A DNA stretch of 64,000 nt, taken from contig CAVUSI010000002.1 in NCBI GenBank assembly GCA_963744115.1, forward strand, positions 310,001-374,000. Reading direction: 5' to 3'. Made by a program: the position numbers and the translations under genes. Positions 62,477 through 64,000 of this stretch are shown here, one piece after another. Origin of the DNA: Chersky-267 sp963744115. GTDB lineage: Bacteria; Chloroflexota; Limnocylindria; Limnocylindrales; CSP1-4. Under the pieces are notes generated by a model. That model searched no databases. It saw only the letters and a list, made by a program, of their open reading frames with translations, and was not told the origin of the DNA. Numbering within the stretch: the stretch's first letter is position 1; every line of letters begins with the position of its first letter.

Positions 62477-64000
62477 TCAGCCGGGTTGGAGCGCGCGGCC
62501 GGCCGCGACATCGCCCGCGGCTGCGACCCGGTCCGGCTCGAGCAGCGACCGGACGATCGGGACGGCAACGTCTCGCGCGGTCGTCGGGTCGATGATCTGG
62601 ACGTGATAGTGGAGCCCGGGTGTCCCGTTGATGTCGATGATGACACCGCCGCTGTCCGTCAGCGAGCGACCTGGGTCCGCGGTGATCACATCGATCCCGA
62701 CGAGGCGGAGGCCGACCAGCTGCGACGCGGCCCGGACTTCGTCGATGAACGCCGGCGAGACCTCGTTGATCACCGACCGGTTGTCGGCCGGTCCATTCTG
62801 ATTCGTGGCGGTCTTGACCGGCGCCACGACGCCGTCCGGCAGGACCGTTCGCAAGGTCCGCCCGTCTCGTTCCAGGGTGAACAGGCAATCGAGGTCGACC
62901 TTGAGCAGGGACAACCCGGCCGTTCCGGCGCCGGCGATCCGCCCGATGTTCTCGGCCTCGATCAAGCGGCCGATGGTCGCGCGGCCGTCCCCGAGGACCC
63001 GTGGCGGGAGCCGTTCGAGCACATCCAGGAGCACGCCGTCAAGGAACAACAGGCGGTAGACGGAACCCGCGCTCTGCGCCTCGATGACGAGGTCCTGGCT
63101 GGAGACGGAGGCGCGCACGATAGCCCGCCAGAGCTGGGCGCGGGTCGTGACGCCGGTCGTCACGCCCGAGCCGGTCGAGCCGTGGGCAGGTTTCACGACG
63201 CACGGCCCCCCGACCTGGTCCATGAACCCTTGCGCTAGGTCGATCTGACCGATCCGGAAGAGGAGTTGATCGGGGATGGGCAGGCCGCTGTCGCGAAGGA
63301 GCTCGTTCACCGCGGGCTTGTCGCGGATGCGAGCCAACGCCTCCGCTCCGTCGATATCGAGGAGGTGGTCGCGGACCACGATGGTGACAGCTCCCAACCT
63401 CAACTCGAATCGATCCTCATCGATCGGCCGGAGCGTCGCTCCGAGCTCGTCGGCGGCGGTCGTCCAGAGTCGTTCGTACACCCGCCGCCTCGGACCGCTC
63501 CCGAGCATCGTCCAGCGGCGATCGATGTCCAGGCGCCGCCAGGCCTCGATCGGGCCGGTCGAGCGGACGAGGTCGATGCCGGCGACCAACCGCCGAGTCG
63601 GTCGACCCGCCGAACGCAGCAATCCGAGGGCGACCGTCTGGAGCTCGGGGAAGTACTCCGTCACGTTGAGCGACCCACGCGTCAGCACGACGACGACGAT
63701 GGACGCGAGGCCGGCCAGCACGAGCGACCACCATCCGATCGCGGCGAATGTCTCGACGAGGAGGAGCAGTCCCGCGCAGGCGCCGACGACCAGGTATGCC
63801 TCGACGGCGGGTCGGTAGAGCAGCGGAACGCCGAGCCTTCGGCGGAGCTCGATCTGCAGCAGCAGGTTCTGGACCAGGAGGGTGAGGCAGCTCGTCACCG
63901 CCGCGCCGAGCGCTCCGAACCGGGGGATCAGCAAGAGGCCGAGGACGATGCTGATCACGGCCGAGATGCCGTTGACGAGGACCACCGACCTGACCCGTCC
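62477..64000 (-). CDS. Flippase fused to an ATP-grasp ligase, N-terminus cut by the window edge
   Basis: The frame is open to the window end, so the start lies outside; over 500 residues are visible. The first part (about residues 1-105 as seen) is the C-terminal end of a polysaccharide-flippase/MVF-type membrane domain: ISIVLGLLLIPRFGALGAAVTS, then helices with LVVGACAGLLLLVE and WWSLVLAGLASIVVVVL. The rest is a soluble ATP-grasp ligase: GPCVVKPAHGSTGSG (ATP loop), DLVIEAQSAGSVYRLLFLDG, and GVIIDINGTPGLHYHV (metal-binding Asn-Thr-Pro-Gly). Similarity is closest to the CphA/RimK-like ligases that add amino acids. The fusion suggests an enzyme acting on a lipid-linked carrier at the membrane. 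Confidence 0.8.
   Translation of the reverse strand, partial: GRVRSVVLVNGISAVISIVLGLLLIPRFGALGAAVTSCLTLLVQNLLLQIELRRRLGVPLLYRPAVEAYLVVGACAGLLLLVETFAAIGWWSLVLAGLASIVVVVLTRGSLNVTEYFPELQTVALGLLRSAGRPTRRLVAGIDLVRSTGPIEAWRRLDIDRRWTMLGSGPRRRVYERLWTTAADELGATLRPIDEDRFELRLGAVTIVVRDHLLDIDGAEALARIRDKPAVNELLRDSGLPIPDQLLFRIGQIDLAQGFMDQVGGPCVVKPAHGSTGSGVTTGVTTRAQLWRAIVRASVSSQDLVIEAQSAGSVYRLLFLDGVLLDVLERLPPRVLGDGRATIGRLIEAENIGRIAGAGTAGLSLLKVDLDCLFTLERDGRTLRTVLPDGVVAPVKTATNQNGPADNRSVINEVSPAFIDEVRAASQLVGLRLVGIDVITADPGRSLTDSGGVIIDINGTPGLHYHVQIIDPTTARDVAVPIVRSLLEPDRVAAAGDVAAGRALQPG

Noticed and set aside
1..64000. tRNA, rRNA, CRISPR arrays, insertion sequences or prophage
   Set aside because: Gaps were scanned for TPsiC-loop-like GGTTCGA signatures, regularly spaced repeats, and transposase or integrase motifs; none was found.

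Overview
The window is about 70% G+C and gene-dense. It looks like a free-living chromosomal segment, with no phage, insertion sequence, CRISPR array, rRNA or tRNA gene visible. The gene set combines ThyX in place of ThyA, an F420-type nitroreductase-like protein, a SpoIID-like secreted protein, many GAF/LuxR and cyclase-ATPase-TPR regulators, and a DUF2089-DUF4097 operon. This fits a high-GC Chloroflexota (Limnocylindria-like) bacterium; an actinobacterial-type lineage is the main alternative. The assignment is inference from gene content and base composition, not from a marker gene.

Layout. 1-3.5 kb: the end of an unknown protein, a CpaE/ParA-type ATPase and its coiled-coil partner. 3.5-7 kb: moaA, punA and thyX, with an unusual array of dyads before moaA and a highly structured leader before punA. 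7-12.2 kb: a cyclic-nucleotide cluster (cyclase-ATPase-TPR protein, two separate cNMP-binding proteins, a flavoprotein). 12.2-19.1 kb: LysE-like exporter, aminotransferase, CocE-type hydrolase, NUDIX hydrolase, membrane-anchored alpha/beta hydrolase and a DAO-family oxidase. 19.2-27 kb: a five-gene peptide/nickel-type ABC importer and a Na+/H+ antiporter. 27-31.7 kb: class II aldolase, two adjacent XRE regulators (one with TPRs), a divergent 36-residue secreted-type peptide, a sensorless histidine kinase and an MFS exporter. 31.7-40.8 kb: two ABC-2 exporters, a large secreted protein with a caspase-like His/Cys dyad, Tag and a SpoIID-like protein. 40.9-45.3 kb: a four-GAF histidine kinase with two response regulators. 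45.5-52.3 kb: a 53-residue protein, a GIY-YIG/GreA fusion, aquaporin, YbaK, a serine hydrolase, a DEAD-box helicase and an MBL hydrolase. 52.3-62.5 kb: HhH-GPD glycosylase, a C39-like lipoprotein, amidohydrolase, Ddn-like protein, the DUF2089-DUF4097 operon, HipA-like kinase/DUF3037, a zinc peptidase, a WYL regulator and DUF72. 62.5 kb to the end: a flippase fused to an ATP-grasp domain, cut by the window edge.

Expression signals. At least fourteen genes, plus one ten-codon leader ORF, have a TAnnnT hexamer ending 6-7 bases before the start codon and no Shine-Dalgarno sequence. This implies widespread leaderless transcription. Operon-internal genes instead use ATGA/GTGA overlaps, and some first genes use a strong GGAGG. 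The hexamer helped choose several starts given here (XRE genes, WYL regulator, HhH-GPD, MBL), and it exposed a probable one-base frameshift at the start of the HipA-like gene.

The best candidates for undescribed biology are: the XRE/TPR regulator pair with its divergent small secreted peptide (a possible peptide-signalling circuit), the GIY-YIG/GreA fusion, the flippase/ATP-grasp fusion, the cyclic-nucleotide cluster, and the structured RNA leader of punA.
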